Source of the DNA: Caballeronia zhejiangensis
GTDB lineage: Bacteria > Pseudomonadota > Gammaproteobacteria > Burkholderiales > Burkholderiaceae
NCBI RefSeq assembly: GCF_000698575.1
Contig: NZ_JFHD01000002.1
Location: forward strand, 1-64,000
DNA length: 64,000 bases
Reading direction: 5' to 3'
Below are positions 45,063-55,110 of the stretch, one piece after another. The notes under the pieces were generated by a model, which saw nothing but the letters and a program-made list of their open reading frames with translations, ran no database searches and was not told the origin of the DNA. The position numbers and the translations under genes were made by a program. Positions within the stretch are counted from its first letter, which is position 1; each line of letters opens with the position of its first letter.

Positions 45063-47708
45063 TCAGCTCGTCTTCTTCGCCGGAGCTTTCTTCGCTGCCG
45101 CCTTCTTCGCGGGCGCTTTCTTGGCTGCAGTCTTCGCGGACGTGGTCTTGGCGGCGACTGCGACATCGCTGTCGCCGTTGTCGTCGCCGCTGTCGGCTTG
45201 AGCTTCCGCTGTCGCGCCGCGCTTCGCCGCCGTCTTCGCGCCCGGTTTGGCCTCTTTCTTCTCGAATTCGAAGCCGATCTTGCCATCCGGCTGCTTCACG
45301 AGGAATGCCTTGAAGTTGCGTCCGGTGCGCGACGACTTGAAGTTCGTCAGCAGATCGGTGCGGCCCGCGCCCAGCAGCTTTTCCATCTGTTCGCGGGTGA
45401 TTTCCTGCTGAAGGATCACCTTGCCGGAGCGGAAGTCGCAAGTCTTCGGATTCGACACCGAGTTTTCGCACACATAGCTCATGCCGTGTTCGAACACGCG
45501 CGACTGGCATTTCGGACATGCGCCGACCGGCGTCTGCTCGGAGAAATCGGGCGGTTCGCCGTCTTCGCCGCCGGAATCCTGACCGAAGTCGAATTCGAGC
45601 TTGTAGTTTTTGATTTCGTCGTCCAACGCGAGCTTGAGGATCGCCGAGAACGGACGGCCCATCTTGCTGCGAAAGCCCGACAGCGGCCCGATGGTCTTCT
45701 CGCGCAGCAATTCCTCGACTTCAGGAATCTCGAACTGACGTCCGCCCGGAATCTTCGAAATCGAAAACTCGCACTTCGTGCACGCGAACCGGCGATAGTT
45801 CTCCTTCACCTGCGCGCCGCAATTCGGGCAGGGCGTTTCGAGCGTCGCGTAATCGCCGGGGATCGTGTCGGAGTCGTACTCTTTCGCGCGTTTGACGATG
45901 GTTTGCGTCATGCGCGCGATTTCCTGCATGAACGCATCGCGATGCAGGTTGCCGCGCTCCATCTGCGAAAGCTTGTGCTCCCACTGGCCCGTCAATTCGG
46001 GCGCGGTGAGCTCCTCGACGCCGAGACCGCGCAGCAAGGTCATCAGCTGGAATGCCTTGGCCGTCGGGATCAGCTCGCGGCCTTCGCGCACCATGTACTT
46101 CTCGCCGAGCAGACCTTCGATGATCGCCGCGCGCGTCGCCGGCGTGCCGAGACCTTTCGCGGCCATCGCGTCGCGCAGTTCCTCGTCTTCGACGAGCTTG
46201 CCCGCGCCTTCCATTGCCGAAAGCAGCGACGCCTCGTTGTAGCGCGCGGGCGGCTTGGTCACGAGACCGTGCGCCTCGACCTTTTCGACATCGACCTTTT
46301 CGTCCTTCTGCACCGGCACGAGATTGCCTTCCTCGCCCGCGGCTTCGCGGCCGTAGACCTGCAGCCAGCCGGGCTCGACCAGCACCTTGCCTTCCGTCTT
46401 GAAGTGATGCCCGGAAACCTCGGTGATGCGCGTCGTCACGAGATATTCGGCCGCCGGGAAAAACACCGACAGGAAGCGCTTGACGACGAGGTCATACAGC
46501 TTCTGCTCGGGCTCGGACAGCGCTTTGGGCGCCTGCAGCGTCGGGATGATGGCGAAGTGGTCGCTGATCTTCGAATTGTCGAAGATGCGCTTGTTCGGCT
46601 TCACCCAGCCCTTGTCGAGCACCTGCTTCGCGAACGGCAGATAGTTGTTGCTCTCCTTGAGCATGGTCATCGTGTCTTTGACCGTGTTCAGGTAGTCCTC
46701 GGGCAGCGCGCGCGCGTCGGTACGCGGATAGGTGAGAACCTTGTGCTTTTCGTACAGCGCTTGCGCGAGGCCGAGCGTGTTCTTCGCCGAAAAGCCGAAG
46801 CGGCTGTTGGCTTCGCGCTGCAAGCTGGTCAGATCGAACAGCAGCGGCGACATTTGCGTCGACGGCTTCGATTCCTCGGTCACGGTGCCGGTCTTGCCGC
46901 GGCAGGCCGCGACGATGGATTCCGCCGCCGGCAGGCTCCACAGGCGCGAATCGCGCTGCTCCGGATCGTTTTCGACGCGCTTGAACTTCGGATCGAACCA
47001 GCGGCCTTCGTACAGGCCCTTCGCGGCGATGAACTCGGCGCGCACTTCCCAGTAATCGCGCGGCACGAATCGCCGAATCTTCTCTTCGCGTTCGACGACG
47101 ATGGACAACGTTGGCGTCTGAACGCGGCCGACGGTCGTCAGGAAGAAACCGCCGCCCTTGCTGTTGAAGGCGGTCATCGCGCGCGTGCCGTTGATGCCGA
47201 CGAGCCAGTCCGCTTCCGAGCGGCAGCGTGCGGCGTCGGCGAGCGGCTGCATGTCGGCATCGCTGCGCAGGTTCGCGAAGCCTTCGCGGATCGCGGCGGG
47301 CGTCATCGACTGCAGCCACAGGCGCTGGACCGGCTGCTTCGCCTTCGCATGCTGCGCGATCAGACGGAAAATCAGCTCGCCCTCGCGCCCCGCGTCGCAT
47401 GCGTTGATGAGGCGGTCGATATCTTTTCGCTTCATCAGCTTCGTCAGCACCTTGAGGCGCGACTCGCTTTTCGCGATGGGATTCAGGTCGAAATGCGGCG
47501 GAATGACCGGCAGATTGGCGAAGCTCCATTTGCCGCGCTTGACGTCGTACTCCTCGGGCGCCGCGATCTCGAGCAGATGGCCGACCGCGGACGAGAGCAC
47601 GTAGTCGTCGCTCTCGTAGTACTCGTCATGCTTGGTGAAGCCGCCCAGCGCACGCGCGATGTCGTTCGCGACGGAAGGCTTCTCAGCGATGATCAGGGCT
47701 TTGGACAT
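45063..47708 (-). CDS. topB: DNA topoisomerase III with lysine-rich tail
   Basis: A type IA topoisomerase that decatenates DNA and resolves recombination intermediates, often with a RecQ helicase. The 881-residue protein has a TOPRIM domain (MSKALIIAEKPSVANDIARAL; DAGREGELIFR) and the catalytic Tyr in KVLTYPRTDARALPEDY near residue 325. Zinc knuckles CPNCGAQV...CTKC (about 625-645) and CPKC...C (about 735-755) follow. After residue 815 comes a tail of Ala/Lys repeats (AAKKAPAKKAAAKKAPAKK), like the histone-H1-type tails of some Burkholderia DNA-binding proteins. The ATG at 47708 is the natural start. Confidence 0.95.
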   Translation of the reverse strand: MSKALIIAEKPSVANDIARALGGFTKHDEYYESDDYVLSSAVGHLLEIAAPEEYDVKRGKWSFANLPVIPPHFDLNPIAKSESRLKVLTKLMKRKDIDRLINACDAGREGELIFRLIAQHAKAKQPVQRLWLQSMTPAAIREGFANLRSDADMQPLADAARCRSEADWLVGINGTRAMTAFNSKGGGFFLTTVGRVQTPTLSIVVEREEKIRRFVPRDYWEVRAEFIAAKGLYEGRWFDPKFKRVENDPEQRDSRLWSLPAAESIVAACRGKTGTVTEESKPSTQMSPLLFDLTSLQREANSRFGFSAKNTLGLAQALYEKHKVLTYPRTDARALPEDYLNTVKDTMTMLKESNNYLPFAKQVLDKGWVKPNKRIFDNSKISDHFAIIPTLQAPKALSEPEQKLYDLVVKRFLSVFFPAAEYLVTTRITEVSGHHFKTEGKVLVEPGWLQVYGREAAGEEGNLVPVQKDEKVDVEKVEAHGLVTKPPARYNEASLLSAMEGAGKLVEDEELRDAMAAKGLGTPATRAAIIEGLLGEKYMVREGRELIPTAKAFQLMTLLRGLGVEELTAPELTGQWEHKLSQMERGNLHRDAFMQEIARMTQTIVKRAKEYDSDTIPGDYATLETPCPNCGAQVKENYRRFACTKCEFSISKIPGGRQFEIPEVEELLREKTIGPLSGFRSKMGRPFSAILKLALDDEIKNYKLEFDFGQDSGGEDGEPPDFSEQTPVGACPKCQSRVFEHGMSYVCENSVSNPKTCDFRSGKVILQQEITREQMEKLLGAGRTDLLTNFKSSRTGRNFKAFLVKQPDGKIGFEFEKKEAKPGAKTAAKRGATAEAQADSGDDNGDSDVAVAAKTTSAKTAAKKAPAKKAAAKKAPAKKTS

Positions 47709-47879
47709 GACTCAAAAGGGTTGGTAACTGGCAGCGGCCCGGTTTGGACTGCTTTAACGACCGCTTTATAGCACACGCTTTGCGCGGCGGGCGCCGAACC
47801 GCGAATCCGGGCGTTTCGATATCCGGCCCGCGAAGCGCGTTGCGAGAGACGCGAAAGGTGCGTTTCGCGGGCGTCGCAA

Positions 47880-48257
47880 TCAGGCCGTAGCAAGCGCCGG
47901 GCGCAGTTTCGGCGCACCGACCATGCCCGGCAGCGCGGTCAGATCGGTGAGCATCCGTTCGACGATGGAAGCCTGCGGCAGAACCGTGCCGAAGAATCGC
48001 GTCGTGACCGAGTCCTCGATCAGGATGGTAGGAAAATTTTCCACGTCGAGATCGTCGAAACGGTCGGCGTGATTCTCGATGTCGATCCACGCGAAGCAGA
48101 CGTCCGGATGCGCGTCCGCCAGCTTGTCGAACCCTTCGCGATACTCGCGGCACGTTCCGCACCATTCCGCGCACAGGCAGGCGACGAACAGCGTGCCGGG
48201 CACGGCGATGCGTTCCGCGATGAGATCGGCGTCGGTATCGAGATTCAGCGCGGACAT
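47880..48257 (-). CDS. Thioredoxin-like protein
   Basis: A 125-residue protein with a thioredoxin fold. The active site is CAEWCGTCREYREGFDKLA, a WCxxC with Gly-Thr between the cysteines (near residues 32-36), followed by the conserved cis-Pro in VENFPTILIED. It is cytoplasmic (no signal peptide) and somewhat longer than thioredoxin. Likely a disulfide reductase of unknown target. It lies 74 bases downstream of dprA on the same strand. Confidence 0.88.
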   Translation of the reverse strand: MSALNLDTDADLIAERIAVPGTLFVACLCAEWCGTCREYREGFDKLADAHPDVCFAWIDIENHADRFDDLDVENFPTILIEDSVTTRFFGTVLPQASIVERMLTDLTALPGMVGAPKLRPALATA

Positions 48258-48331
48258 GACGGGTGCGAGATCCTTATTGGTATCGGCTGCGGGGACGGCT
48301 CATTTTTCCGCGAATGTAGCACGACGAGGAA

Positions 48332-49543
48332 TCACGAGCGCTGCACCGCCGCATAGCGACCGCCCGCGAGCGCGGCCACCTGGCCCGACAATTCGAGCTG
48401 CAGCAGCGGGCCTTGCAACGCCGCCCCGTCCAGATCGGTGCGCGTCGCGAGGATTTCAAGCGTCGCGGGCGCATGGCCGAGCGCGCCGAGCACGCGCGCG
48501 GCATCGGCGTTCATCGGCGTGTCGTGCAACGCCGCCGATGCCCACGATGCGCTCACCGGCCGCAGCCTCCCGCGCTTTGCCGCCGACCCCGCCGCGCTTG
48601 CCTGCGCCGACGAGAAACCGAACTCTTCGAGCACTTCTTCCGGCGTTTCGACGAGCTTCGCGCCCTCCTTTATCAGCCGATGACAACCCTGCGAAAGCGG
48701 CGCGTGGACGGAGCCAGGCATCGCAAAAACATCGCGCCCCATTTCGTTGGCGAGCCGCGCGGTGATGAGCGAGCCGGAGCGCATCGCGGCTTCGACGATC
48801 AGCACGCCGTCCGACAATCCCGCGATCAGCCGGTTGCGCTGTGGGAAGTTGGCGGAGCGCGCGGGCGTGCCGAGCGGCCATTCGGAGAGCATCGCGCCGT
48901 CGCGGGCGATTTCGTGCGCGAGCGTGTGATGCGCGGCGGGATACACGAGATCGGCTCCCGTGCCGATGACCGACACCGTGCCGGTCGCGCCCTCCAGCGC
49001 TCCGCGATGCGCGGATGCATCGATGCCGAGCGCGAGCCCCGACACGACCGCAAGTCCCGCATCCGACAGCACGCGGGCGAAGCGGCGCGCGTCCTCCAGA
49101 CCTTGCGGCGTCGCATGCCGGCTGCCGACGATGGCCACCGCGCGCGACTGCAGCAGATCGAGCCGGCCCTTCGCATAGAGCAACGGCGGCGGATCGGGCA
49201 TCGTCAGCAGCGCTTGCGGATAGGCGGCGTCGGCGAGCGTCAGGACGTGGTTGCCCGGTTCGGATGCCCACGCCAAAGCCGCTTCAATATAGTGGTCGAA
49301 CGAAACGCCTTCGATGTCCGCGGGTGGCGCGAGCACGGCTTCGGCTGTGCGGGCGTCGGTGGTTTCCGCGAGCGTCGCAAAACTCTCCCACAAAACCTCG
49401 CGCGGACCGCCGAAAGTACCGAGCAACGTGCGCAGCGCGAGCGGGCGCAGCCCTTTGGCGTGCGCGAGCCGCAGCCAGGCGCGCAGTTCGTCGGCATCGA
49501 GTGTGGAGGCGGCTTCCTCGGTCGGCAGGTCGGCGGTCGTCAT
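48332..49543 (-). CDS. dprA: DNA-processing protein DprA
   Basis: DprA binds incoming single-stranded DNA and loads RecA in natural transformation. The 403-residue protein has an N-terminal SAM-like helical part and the Rossmann-type core (AVAIVGSRHATPQGLEDARRFA, VVSGLALGIDASAHRGAL, TVSVIGTGADLVYPAAH, FPQRNRLIAGLSDGVLIVEA). The C-terminal winged helix (about 335-400) is the DML1-like domain. It is divergent from def, the common betaproteobacterial arrangement. Confidence 0.96.
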   Translation of the reverse strand: MTTADLPTEEAASTLDADELRAWLRLAHAKGLRPLALRTLLGTFGGPREVLWESFATLAETTDARTAEAVLAPPADIEGVSFDHYIEAALAWASEPGNHVLTLADAAYPQALLTMPDPPPLLYAKGRLDLLQSRAVAIVGSRHATPQGLEDARRFARVLSDAGLAVVSGLALGIDASAHRGALEGATGTVSVIGTGADLVYPAAHHTLAHEIARDGAMLSEWPLGTPARSANFPQRNRLIAGLSDGVLIVEAAMRSGSLITARLANEMGRDVFAMPGSVHAPLSQGCHRLIKEGAKLVETPEEVLEEFGFSSAQASAAGSAAKRGRLRPVSASWASAALHDTPMNADAARVLGALGHAPATLEILATRTDLDGAALQGPLLQLELSGQVAALAGGRYAAVQRS

Positions 49544-49744
49544 GTTAAGATTTTTGATCCGGAATAGATAAAGAAAGGTCGCTCAGGCACGTTTGAAAGC
49601 CCGCAGCGACGCCCATCGGCCGCTTGCCGGCGGCGTTGAATCCACTGGATTCACCCGCATATCTTCGGCATGCCGCCCCATTACCCGCAACCTGGCCGAA
49701 TGGCCGATTTACACGCGTCGCGGCGCGCGTAGACAATCCGAATC

Positions 49745-50248
49745 ATGGCTCTGCTCAAGATACTCAACTACCCGGACAAGCGTCTGAACAAGGTGGCGAA
49801 ACCTGTCGCCGTGGTCGACGACCGCATCCGCAAGCTCGTCGCCGACATGGCCGAGACGATGTACGCCGCGCCCGGCGTCGGCCTTGCCGCGACGCAGGTG
49901 GATGTGCACGAGCGCGTGATCGTGATCGACGTCTCGGACGCGCACGACCAGCTGATGGTCTTCATCAACCCTGAGCTCGTCTGGACGAGCGAGCAGAAGA
50001 AGGAATGGGAAGAGGGCTGTCTTTCGGTGCCGGGCATTTACGACTTCGTCGAGCGCCCTGACAAGGTGCGCGTGAAGGCGCTGAACGAGAAGGGCGAAAC
50101 CTTCGAGCTCGATTGCGACGGCTTGCTCGCGGTGTGCATCCAGCACGAGATGGACCATCTGGCTGGCCACGTTTTCGTGGAATATCTGTCGACGCTTAAG
50201 CAGACGCGCATTCGCGGCAAGATGAAAAAGCTGGAAAAGGCGTTGTAA
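49745..50248 (+). CDS. def: Peptide deformylase
   Basis: Removes the formyl group from the N-terminal Met of new proteins. The 167-residue protein has all three family motifs: GVGLAATQ (residues about 45-52), EGCLSVPG with the metal-binding Cys (about 91), and QHEMDHLAG with the two His ligands and catalytic Glu (about 133). The class is the Gram-negative type with a short C-terminus. It begins the def-fmt pair, with three bases to fmt. Confidence 0.98.
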   Translation: MALLKILNYPDKRLNKVAKPVAVVDDRIRKLVADMAETMYAAPGVGLAATQVDVHERVIVIDVSDAHDQLMVFINPELVWTSEQKKEWEEGCLSVPGIYDFVERPDKVRVKALNEKGETFELDCDGLLAVCIQHEMDHLAGHVFVEYLSTLKQTRIRGKMKKLEKAL

Positions 50249-50251
50249 CCG

Positions 50252-51220
50252 ATGACTCAATCGCTGCGCGTGGTTTTCGCCGGTACGCCGGAATTCGCTG
50301 CCGCCCCGCTCGCGGCCATTCACGCAGCCGGTTTTTCCGTGCCGCTGGTTTTGACGCAGCCCGACCGGCCCGCCGGACGCGGCATGAAGCTGACCGCGAG
50401 CGCGGTCAAGCGCTTCGCCGTCGAGCATGGTCTGAAGGTCGCGCAGCCAACGTCGCTGCGTCGCGCGGGCAAGTATCCGCAGGAAGCGGCGGAAGCCATC
50501 GATTTGCTGAAGGCCACGCCGCACGACGTGATGGTCGTCGCCGCGTACGGGCTCATCCTGCCGCAGGAGGTGCTCGATATTCCGCCGCGCGGCGCGATCA
50601 ACATTCACGCTTCGCTGTTGCCGCGCTGGCGTGGCGCGGCGCCGATCCATCGCGCGATCGAAGCGGGCGACGCAGAAACCGGCATCACGCTGATGCAGAT
50701 GGACGCCGGCCTCGACACCGGCGCGATGATCCGTGAGGCTCGCACGCCGATTCTCGCCGACGACACGACCGCCACGCTGCACGACCGGCTCGCGCAGATG
50801 GGCGCGGAGTTGATCGTCGCCGCGCTGCGCGATCTCGAACGCGATGGCGCATTGCCGTCCACGCCGCAGCCGGACGAAGGCACGACCTACGCGGAAAAGA
50901 TCGCGAAGAACGAAGCCGCGCTCGACTGGCGTCGTCCGGCGGAAGAGCTCGCGCGCCAGATTCGCGCGTTCGATCCGTTTCCCGGCGCGTTCGGCACGCT
51001 CGACGGTGCGCCGATCAAGATCTGGGCGGCGCAACCGGTCGACGGTGCGGGCGAACCGGGCGCCATCGCCGAGCTTTCCCCGGACGGTATCGTCGTTATG
51101 TGCGGCAGCGGCGCGCTGAAGCTCACGCAACTTCAGAAACCGGGCGGCAAGCGCTTGCCCGCGCGGGAATTTCTCGCGGGCGCGCCGCTCGCGAAGGGCC
51201 AGCGTTTCACGCTGCAGTGA
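50252..51220 (+). CDS. fmt: Methionyl-tRNA formyltransferase
   Basis: Transfers a formyl group from 10-formyl-THF to initiator Met-tRNA, the reaction reversed on protein by Def. The 322-residue protein has the N-terminal formyltransferase domain ([17 protein letters not shown]) and the active-site block [23 protein letters not shown] near 110-130 (Asn, His and the following Asp in LDTGAMI). The C-terminal tRNA-binding barrel starts near 205. It is coupled to def three bases upstream. Confidence 0.98.
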   Translation: MTQSLRVVFAGTPEFAAAPLAAIHAAGFSVPLVLTQPDRPAGRGMKLTASAVKRFAVEHGLKVAQPTSLRRAGKYPQEAAEAIDLLKATPHDVMVVAAYGLILPQEVLDIPPRGAINIHASLLPRWRGAAPIHRAIEAGDAETGITLMQMDAGLDTGAMIREARTPILADDTTATLHDRLAQMGAELIVAALRDLERDGALPSTPQPDEGTTYAEKIAKNEAALDWRRPAEELARQIRAFDPFPGAFGTLDGAPIKIWAAQPVDGAGEPGAIAELSPDGIVVMCGSGALKLTQLQKPGGKRLPAREFLAGAPLAKGQRFTLQ

Positions 51221-51291
51221 AGGACGGCAGGAGAGACGCAGCGCTAAAATAAATCGTTGTCAACGCGCGCCTGTCTGTCTGGAGTTTTTCG

Positions 51292-51936
51292 ATGCTCGGC
51301 ATTACCGGTTTCACCTTCTTTCTCGTCGCCGTCTTTCTTCTCAACGTCACGCCCGGCCCCGATACGGCTTACATCGTCGGACGCAGCGTCGCTCAAGGAC
51401 GCGGCGCGGGCATCGTTTCGGCGCTCGGGATTTCCGCTGGCTGCATCGTCCATACGCTCGCGTGCGCCTTCGGGTTGACGGCGATTCTCGCTGCATCGGC
51501 GACGGCGTTCACGGTCATCAAGATTGCCGGCGCGATTTATCTGATTTATCTCGGCGTGCGCCTCATTTTCGCGAAGCACGACGACACCGAAACCGCGCGC
51601 GAGACGCAAAACGAAAAAGCCACGCCGAAATCGCTCGGCCAGCTTTTCGCGCAAGGCTTCGTCACGAACGTGCTGAATCCGAAGGTCGTGTTGTTCTTCG
51701 TGTCGTTCTTTCCGCAGTTCGTCGCCGCCGACAGCCAGCACAAGACGCTCGCGTTTCTCGCGCTCGGGGTCGTGTTCATCGCGATGAGCACGGTCTGGAA
51801 CAGCTTCGTCGCGTGGATCGCGGGCAGCGTCACCGAGCGCTTCGCGGGCAAATCGGGCGTGAAGAAGTGGCTGGATCGCGGGGTCGGCAGCGCGTTCGTC
51901 GGACTCGGTATCAAACTCGCGACGACGCATCGATAA
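51292..51936 (+). CDS. LysE-family amino-acid exporter
   Basis: A 214-residue LysE/RhtB inner-membrane protein. The signature is LLNVTPGPDTAYIVGRSVAQG at residues 16-36, with LNPKVVLFFVSFFPQFV near 125 and about six membrane segments in all. A charged loop (KHDDTETARETQNEKATPKS) lies between segments 3 and 4. It is 71 bases after fmt and may be read from the same transcript. Its substrate is unknown. It is a paralogue, not a copy, of the exporter at 19359-19985. Confidence 0.9.
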   Translation: MLGITGFTFFLVAVFLLNVTPGPDTAYIVGRSVAQGRGAGIVSALGISAGCIVHTLACAFGLTAILAASATAFTVIKIAGAIYLIYLGVRLIFAKHDDTETARETQNEKATPKSLGQLFAQGFVTNVLNPKVVLFFVSFFPQFVAADSQHKTLAFLALGVVFIAMSTVWNSFVAWIAGSVTERFAGKSGVKKWLDRGVGSAFVGLGIKLATTHR

Positions 51937-52068
51937 ATCGCGCAATCTCGGATTGAATTATTTCCGGCTGCCACTATCTAACATTTTGCTTACAATTGTC
52001 GTCCCGGTCATGTTGGCCGGGGCAACCGCGCACTTCGCGCACTGCATACAGGGAGAGGAGCTCCGGAC

Positions 52069-52923
52069 ATGTTCAACTGGGTCAAAACCGCGATGCTGAT
52101 GGCTGCGATCACGGCCCTCTTTGTCGTGATCGGCGGAATGATCGGCGGATCGAAGGGCATGATGCTCGCGCTGATCGTCGCGCTCGGCATGAATTTCTTT
52201 TCGTACTGGTTCTCGGACAAGATGGTCCTGCGCATGTACAACGCGCAGGAAGTCGACGAAACCACCGCGCCGCAGTTTTATCGCATGGTGCGCGAGCTCG
52301 CGACGCGCGCTCAATTGCCGATGCCGCGCGTCTATCTGATCAACGAAGACGCGCCGAACGCGTTCGCCACGGGCCGTAATCCCGAGCACGCGGCGGTCGC
52401 GGCGACCACGGGCATTTTGCGCGTGCTGTCCGAGCGTGAAATGCGCGGCGTGATGGCGCACGAACTGGCGCACGTGAAGCACCGCGACATCCTGATCTCG
52501 ACCATCTCCGCGACGATGGCCGGCGCGATTTCCGCGCTCGCGAACTTCGCGATGTTCTTCGGCGGTCGCGACGACGAAGGTCGTCCGGCGAATCCCATCG
52601 CGAGCATTCTGGTGGCGATTCTCGCCCCGATCGCGGGTGCGCTGATCCAGATGGCGATTTCCCGCGCGCGCGAATTCGAAGCCGATCGCGGCGGCGCGGA
52701 AATTTCGGGCGATCCGCAAGCGCTCGCGAGTGCGCTCGAGAAGATTCACGCATACGCGACCGGCGTGCCGTTCCCGACCGCCGAGCAGCATCCGGCGACT
52801 GCGCAGATGATGATCATGAATCCGCTGTCGGGCGGCGGCATCGCGAATCTGTTCTCGACGCACCCGGCGACCGAAGAGCGCGTCGCCCGCCTGATGGAAA
52901 TGGCGCGCACCGGCCGCTTCTAA
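52069..52923 (+). CDS. htpX: Membrane zinc protease HtpX
   Basis: HtpX degrades damaged inner-membrane proteins, complementing FtsH. The 284-residue protein has two N-terminal membrane segments and the zinc site [10 protein letters not shown] near residue 130, with Glu of EFEADRGGA as the third ligand near 204. Two more hydrophobic segments ([16 protein letters not shown] and [17 protein letters not shown]) lie between them. GAGGAG is upstream of the ATG. Length and arrangement match the family. Confidence 0.97.
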   Translation: MFNWVKTAMLMAAITALFVVIGGMIGGSKGMMLALIVALGMNFFSYWFSDKMVLRMYNAQEVDETTAPQFYRMVRELATRAQLPMPRVYLINEDAPNAFATGRNPEHAAVAATTGILRVLSEREMRGVMAHELAHVKHRDILISTISATMAGAISALANFAMFFGGRDDEGRPANPIASILVAILAPIAGALIQMAISRAREFEADRGGAEISGDPQALASALEKIHAYATGVPFPTAEQHPATAQMMIMNPLSGGGIANLFSTHPATEERVARLMEMARTGRF

Positions 52924-52943
52924 AACCTGCAACGTCGTAAAGC

Positions 52944-52974
52944 AAGGCCGTTCCGGTTACGCCGGAGCGGCCTT
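52944..52974 (+). terminator. Terminator after htpX
   Basis: Thirteen-base-pair stem (AAGGCCGTTCCGG with CCGGAGCGGCCTT, one G-T pair), loop TTACG, then TTT. Confidence 0.88.
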
Positions 52975-53076
52975 TTTCCTGTTCGGCCGCCGCCGTCCGG
53001 GCGCGCAATTCCCGCACGTTACAATTCCCCGTTCGCGCGAACTCTGCGCGTCGCCGTTGACCGTCCCCGTTTCGCC

Positions 53077-54495
53077 ATGACCGACAAGCCTTCCCGCCGG
53101 CCCGCCGCCGCGCATTTCCGTCTGAGCGCGTTGCGTCTCGCGCCCGATTCGCTCGCGTTCGCGCTCGACAGCGCGGCGCAGGCCGTCGGCGCGGTGCGCG
53201 CGGGCTCGGGGCTGCCGGCGGCGTTGCAGACGGTCGTCGCGTCGGCGAAGCACGCGAGCGCGCGCGGGGCGGTGCAGGACATCGCGTATCGGACCATGCG
53301 CCGTCTCGCGCTCGCCGATGCGCTGCTGCACAGGCTCGTGAAGAAGGCGCCGCCGCCGCATGTGGCGAACGTGCTCGTCTGCGCGTTCGCGCTGCTGACC
53401 GACGACGAAGCGCATGCCGCTTACTCGCCCTTCACCGTGGTCGATCAGGCGGTGAGCGCGATCGCCGCGCGCCGCGAATTCGCGTTTGCGAAGGGCCTGG
53501 TGAACGCGGTGCTGCGCAATTTTCTGCGTGAGCGCGACATGCTGATCGACGAAGCGCGCACAAGCGAAGTCGCGCGCTGGAATTATCCGCAATGGTGGAT
53601 CGACGCGGTGAAGCGCGGCCAGCCGGATGCCTGGGAGCGCATCCTCGAAGCGGGCAACGCGCAAGGTCCGCTCACGCTTCGCGTGAACGCGCGGCACGCG
53701 AGCGTCGACGACTATCTCGCGCGCCTCCGCGACGCGCGTATCGAAGCCGACGCCGCCGGCCTGCACGCGGTGCGCCTGAGAACGCCGATGCCCGTCGATC
53801 GCATTCCCGGGTTCGACGAAGGCGTCGTGTCGGTGCAGGACGCCGGCGCGCAGCTCGCCGCGCAACTGCTCGGCGTGAAGGACGGCATGCGCGTGCTCGA
53901 TGCCTGCGCCGCGCCGGGCGGCAAGACGGGCCACATTCTCGAACTCGCGAACGTCGATCTGATCGCGCTCGAAAGCGACGCCGAGCGTTCTGGCCGCATC
54001 GGACAAAACTTGCAGCGTCTGAAACTCGACGCGCAAATCAAGATCGGCGACGCGGGCGATCCCGCGCAATGGTTCGACGGCGCGCCCTTCGACCGCATTC
54101 TCGCGGACGTGCCGTGCTCGGCGTCGGGCATCGTGCGGCGTCATCCGGATATCCGCTGGCTGCGGCGCGCATCGGATATCGATGCGCTCGTCGCCGAGCA
54201 AAGGCGCATCGTGAGCGCGCTGTGGCCGCTCGTCGCGAAGGGCGGCGAGCTGCTCTACGTGACGTGCTCCATCTTTCCCGAGGAGGGCGAAGAGCAGGCC
54301 CGCTGGTTTGGAACCGCACATGAAGATGCGGTACGATTGGACGCGCCGGGCCAATTGTTGCCGACAGCGGCGCGCGCAAGCGCGGTCGCGGCGCAAGGTT
54401 CACCGGACAGTACAAATCTCGCGAGCCCGCATCGGGACGCGGAGACTCTCGCGGACCACGACGGATTCTTCTACGCGCGCTTTCAGAAACGGTGA
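53077..54495 (+). CDS. rsmB: 16S rRNA (cytosine-967-C5)-methyltransferase RsmB
   Basis: RsmB (Sun) methylates C967 of 16S rRNA. The 472-residue protein has the N-terminal NusB-like domain (about 35-165) and a C-terminal SAM-dependent NOL1/NOP2/Sun domain. The motifs seen are VLDACAAPGGKTGHILEL (SAM site, about 275), ADVPCSASGIVRRHPD (motif IV Cys, about 347), and LLYVTCSIFPEEGEEQ (motif VI catalytic Cys, about 397). It starts the rsmB-DUF4390-ntrY-ntrX run. An Ala-rich insert near 425-450 precedes the end. Confidence 0.96.
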   Translation: MTDKPSRRPAAAHFRLSALRLAPDSLAFALDSAAQAVGAVRAGSGLPAALQTVVASAKHASARGAVQDIAYRTMRRLALADALLHRLVKKAPPPHVANVLVCAFALLTDDEAHAAYSPFTVVDQAVSAIAARREFAFAKGLVNAVLRNFLRERDMLIDEARTSEVARWNYPQWWIDAVKRGQPDAWERILEAGNAQGPLTLRVNARHASVDDYLARLRDARIEADAAGLHAVRLRTPMPVDRIPGFDEGVVSVQDAGAQLAAQLLGVKDGMRVLDACAAPGGKTGHILELANVDLIALESDAERSGRIGQNLQRLKLDAQIKIGDAGDPAQWFDGAPFDRILADVPCSASGIVRRHPDIRWLRRASDIDALVAEQRRIVSALWPLVAKGGELLYVTCSIFPEEGEEQARWFGTAHEDAVRLDAPGQLLPTAARASAVAAQGSPDSTNLASPHRDAETLADHDGFFYARFQKR

Positions 54496-55088
54496 CGATC
54501 AAACGCTTTTTTCCGCTTCGGCTCGCGGCCGTCATCTGGACTGCGCTGACGCTCTGGCTGACGTTCGCCGCGGCCGATTCCGCGTTCGCCGAGACGATCG
54601 CCGTGCAGCGCGCGTCGCTGCAAGCGGACAATGCCGGCTGGAGCTTGGACGCGCATTTCGACTTCGACCTGAACAACAGCCTCGAAGATGCCGTGAACCG
54701 CAGCGTGCCGCTCTATTTCACGATCGACTTCAACCTGTCGAGACCGCGCTGGTACTGGTTCGATGAAGAGCCGGTCAACGTGTCGCAGAGCATCCGTCTG
54801 TCATTTCAACCGCTCACGAACGAATATCGCGTGTCGACGGGCGGCCTGCAGTTGCGCTTCGCATCGTTGAACGAAGCGCTCGCGGTCATCAAGCATGTGA
54901 CTTCATGGCATGTCATCGACCGTAATCAGGTGCATGGCGGCGAAACCTATACCGCATCGGTGCGTATGCAGCTCGACATCGCATTGATGCCCAAGCCGTT
55001 CCAGATCGACGCGGTGAACAATCGCGACTGGAACCTTTCCTCGGACTGGAAGCGTTTTACTTTTACGGCGGCAGAACGTGCGAAATAG
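54492..55088 (+). CDS. DUF4390 secreted protein
   Basis: A 198-residue DUF4390 protein. A signal peptide covers about residues 1-33 (KRFFPLRLAAVIWTALTLWLTFAAADSAFA), then a beta-rich domain (LQADNAGWSLDAHFDFDLNNSLEDAVNRSVPLYFTIDF ... RPRWYWFDEE). The family has no proven function but nearly always sits upstream of an NtrY-like sensor kinase, as here, so a role in periplasmic sensing is a reasonable inference. GTG start overlapping the rsmB stop (GTGA). Confidence 0.88.
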   Translation: MTIKRFFPLRLAAVIWTALTLWLTFAAADSAFAETIAVQRASLQADNAGWSLDAHFDFDLNNSLEDAVNRSVPLYFTIDFNLSRPRWYWFDEEPVNVSQSIRLSFQPLTNEYRVSTGGLQLRFASLNEALAVIKHVTSWHVIDRNQVHGGETYTASVRMQLDIALMPKPFQIDAVNNRDWNLSSDWKRFTFTAAERAK

Positions 55089-55110
55089 ATTTCGACGCGG
55101 CCGCACGGAC

